A DNA stretch of 64,000 nt from Chinchilla lanigera (taxonomy: Eukaryota > Chordata > Mammalia > Rodentia > Chinchillidae). The DNA lies in assembly GCF_000276665.1 (NCBI RefSeq), contig NW_004955518.1, forward strand, positions 2,272,811-2,336,810. Reading direction: 5' to 3'. Positions 62,566 through 64,000 of this stretch are shown piece after piece (the first letter of the stretch is position 1; the number at the start of each line of letters is the position of its first letter). Below the pieces are notes generated by a model. The model did no database searches, was not told the origin of the DNA, and worked only from the letters and a program-made list of their open reading frames with translations. Made by a program: the position numbers and the translations under genes.

Positions 62566-62938
62566 TGTTATGGTTTGTGTCTGGATGTCCCCACAAAGCC
62601 TCATGCAGCCATGGGGGCAGGCTTCTAGAGTTTGTGACTGATTCATTGTCTAGTGTTGGGATTATGGGTGTGAGTGCTACATGCTGCCCCCAGGGTGGGT
62701 CACCTCATACAAATATAAGGAACAGAAAATAGTCTCTCATGCTCCTCCCTTTTTGCTCTTGTTGCTTTTGGTATCTTCTGCTGCCATGAACTGTTGCTCC
62801 TCTGCCATGCCACCCTGCCTTGGAGCCAGCTGATTATGGGCTGAAACTTCCACAAACTGTGAGCTAAATTTCCTTCCTTAATTTTGGGTGTTGGGCATTT
62901 GGTCTCAGCAATGAGAGAAAAGTTAACTAACCAAGACA
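62566..62938 (+). repeat. MaLR 3' LTR (373 bp)
   Basis: Begins TGTTATGGTTTGTG after a purine-rich tract and ends CCAAGACA. It is co-oriented with the 5' LTR. Confidence 0.85.
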
Positions 62939-63019
62939 CCATTTAAGCCAGAGTTCCTATGACAGTGAAATGGAGCAAGAATTGACTGACACATAGAGAA
63001 TGTAGATCTCCATGACTTA

Positions 63020-63076
63020 TTAAGCTGCTAAGGACAAATACTACACTTGATCTTAGCCAAAAGGCCGAGAAGTGAT
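63020..63076 (-). pseudogene. U2 snRNA 5'-end retropseudogene with target-site duplications
   Basis: The - strand begins ATCACTTCTCGGCCTTTTGG, continues CTAAGATCAAGTGTAGTAT and fades after about 57 bases, matching the U2 snRNA 5' end with few changes. It is flanked by AGATCTCCATGACTTA (63004-63019) and AGATCTCCTTGATTTA (63077-63092), a 16-bp direct repeat with two mismatches. There is no A tail. It is too short to be a functional U2 gene. Confidence 0.85.
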
Positions 63077-63093
63077 AGATCTCCTTGATTTAG

Positions 63094-64000
63094 ATGACAA
63101 AGGAGAAGCTCAAGTGGCGCAATCAGTTAGTGCGTAGTACTTACACAGATGACTTAGACAACAGCAATGTATGTACACACTTGACTAGTCAAAATGCTGC
63201 AAAATGCCCAAGCAACCAAATGGAACAATCCAATGTTATAAGTAAGTCCAAAAATATAGTGAGGGTCTTGGCAGGAGTGAAATGTATTAGACAGAATGCC
63301 AGCACTGCCATTAAATGTTGGAAATTGTAACAGACAAAATACTACAGGATGCTGTGAAATATAGAAGGGCTGAAATACAAGTAAAACGTTCTGTATGCAA
63401 CACTAGCCATGAGCAAAAATGTATTTATTATGACACATCACTAGCTGAACTGAAAGCATTCATAATTCTGCTGTACTTGGCCAGGATTTCTCATGGTACC
63501 TGCAGGAATGTAAAAGACTAATGGAAAAACAAGGGGTCAAAATATGGCCTAAAAATTTATCCCTCTGTAGATACAAAGACTCATTATGCTTTCAATTTAG
63601 ACATTTATCCTAGAATTCAGCCAACAGGTCCTTTTTTATATAGGAACTGAATGATGTTGTGAACAGACCTGTTGCTCCTATCTCCCAGGCTAATCAGAAT
63701 GTGACATTCGACAGTTGGTTTACCAGATTCCAACTCATGTTACATTTGCTAAGAAAGCAAGAGTTAACAAGTGCAGAAACTATGCAGAAATAAAGCAGAA
63801 ATTCCAAATAAAATGTTTCAAGTTTAAAACAGGTAACTGTATAGTACAATCTTCAGATTTCAGAAATATATAACATTGGCCTGGTGTATGGCAAAGAAAA
63901 ATAAACTGGTACTGCTGATGTCAACATTTCACCATGATGGAAATATTAATAGAGAAATCTGGACAAAATGAAAACCTGAAATGGAAACTTTCTACGACAA
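63094..64000 (+). pseudogene. Decayed piggyBac-type transposase, internally deleted and frameshifted, continuing past the window
   Basis: Read across frames, the + strand carries piggyBac family landmarks in order. They are SKNIVRVLAGVKCIRQNAS (from about 63250), LAELKAFIILLYLARI (about 63435), SKYGLKIYPSVDTKTHYAF (about 63535), NVTFDSWFT (about 63700) and KKNKLVLLMSTFHHDGN (about 63890). In piggyBac transposases the second and third catalytic aspartates lie in the VD and FDxWFT segments, both recognisable here. The segment with the first catalytic aspartate is missing: NVKDLW joins almost directly to the KYGLKI block. Several stops and frameshifts show it is inactive. The N-terminal limit is uncertain, since an acidic frame before the MaLR insertion (60541-60718) may belong to it. 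Confidence 0.8.
63108..63148 (+). pseudogene. tRNA-Ile(UAU)-like 5' fragment
   Basis: GTGGCGCAATCAGTTAGTGC followed by GTAGTACTTACA resembles the acceptor, D-arm and anticodon-stem start of tRNA-Ile(UAU), with about six differences over 38 bases, mostly transitions. No T arm or B box follows. It overlaps the open frame at the start of the piggyBac-like region, so shared ancestry with that coding sequence or chance remain possible. Confidence 0.4.

Larger units (their letters stand above)
60719..62938 (+). mobile_element. Complete ERVL-MaLR element: LTR, internal region, LTR
   Basis: Two direct LTRs (60719-61083 and 62566-62938) begin TGTTATG and end GACA. They are clearly homologous throughout, including the CACAAACTGTGAGCTAAAT block near the poly(A) signal. 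A leucine-tRNA-like primer site begins TGGTACCAG at 61089, and a purine-rich tract lies just before the 3' LTR. The 1.48-kb internal part has no pol and only short frames, as in MaLR internal regions (THE1/MST type). It is non-coding in practice and depends on other elements. No convincing 5-bp target duplication is seen. Confidence 0.85.

Overview
This is a vertebrate nuclear window with no bacterial or viral gene organisation. It has two intron-containing genes, one assembly gap and abundant mammalian interspersed repeats. The repeats point to a rodent: B1-type (7SL-derived) and ID-type (tRNA-derived) SINEs are both present, and no murid B2 element was seen, so the source is probably outside the mouse-rat group (beaver, kangaroo-rat or squirrel-like lineages fit). 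Species cannot be fixed from sequence alone. Apart from the exons named here, the open reading frames are short, repeat-derived or chance.

Gene 1 is SERP2 (stress-associated ER protein, RAMP4 family) on the + strand. The window opens in its first intron. Coding exon 2 is at 2468-2540 and the terminal coding exon at 18987-19027, followed by a 3' UTR with a poly(A) signal at 19403-19408. Exon 1 lies left of the window.

Gene 2 is TSC22D1 (TGF-beta-stimulated clone 22) on the - strand. The complete short (144-residue) isoform is encoded by three exons at 52811-52687, 52283-52232 and 51094-50837. Its 3' UTR runs to about 49757. A CCAAT/TATA promoter at about 53065-53098 lies in a CpG island interrupted by a 974-base N gap (53104-54077). 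The first exon of the long isoform is not seen and is expected beyond the right edge, so 54.4-64 kb is probably its intron 1. The two genes converge tail to tail with about 30 kb between them, matching the order known for human chromosome 13q14.

The rest is intron or intergenic DNA. It holds SINEs (ID, B1, MIR), old L1 fragments, ERVL/MaLR LTRs, a full TA-flanked Tigger-like MITE, microsatellites and some repeat-poor AT-rich stretches that could be regulatory.

The right end (60-64 kb) is the most layered part. It has a complete LTR-internal-LTR MaLR element, a decayed piggyBac-type transposase lacking its first catalytic segment, a U2 snRNA retropseudogene with target-site duplications, and a tRNA-Ile-like stretch in the transposase frame. 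Other points worth checking are a near-perfect 24-bp hairpin just beyond the TSC22D1 poly(A) site, a promoter-like cluster inside the last TSC22D1 intron, and a two-codon ORF between the first two in-frame AUGs of TSC22D1. I found no clear new multi-gene system.
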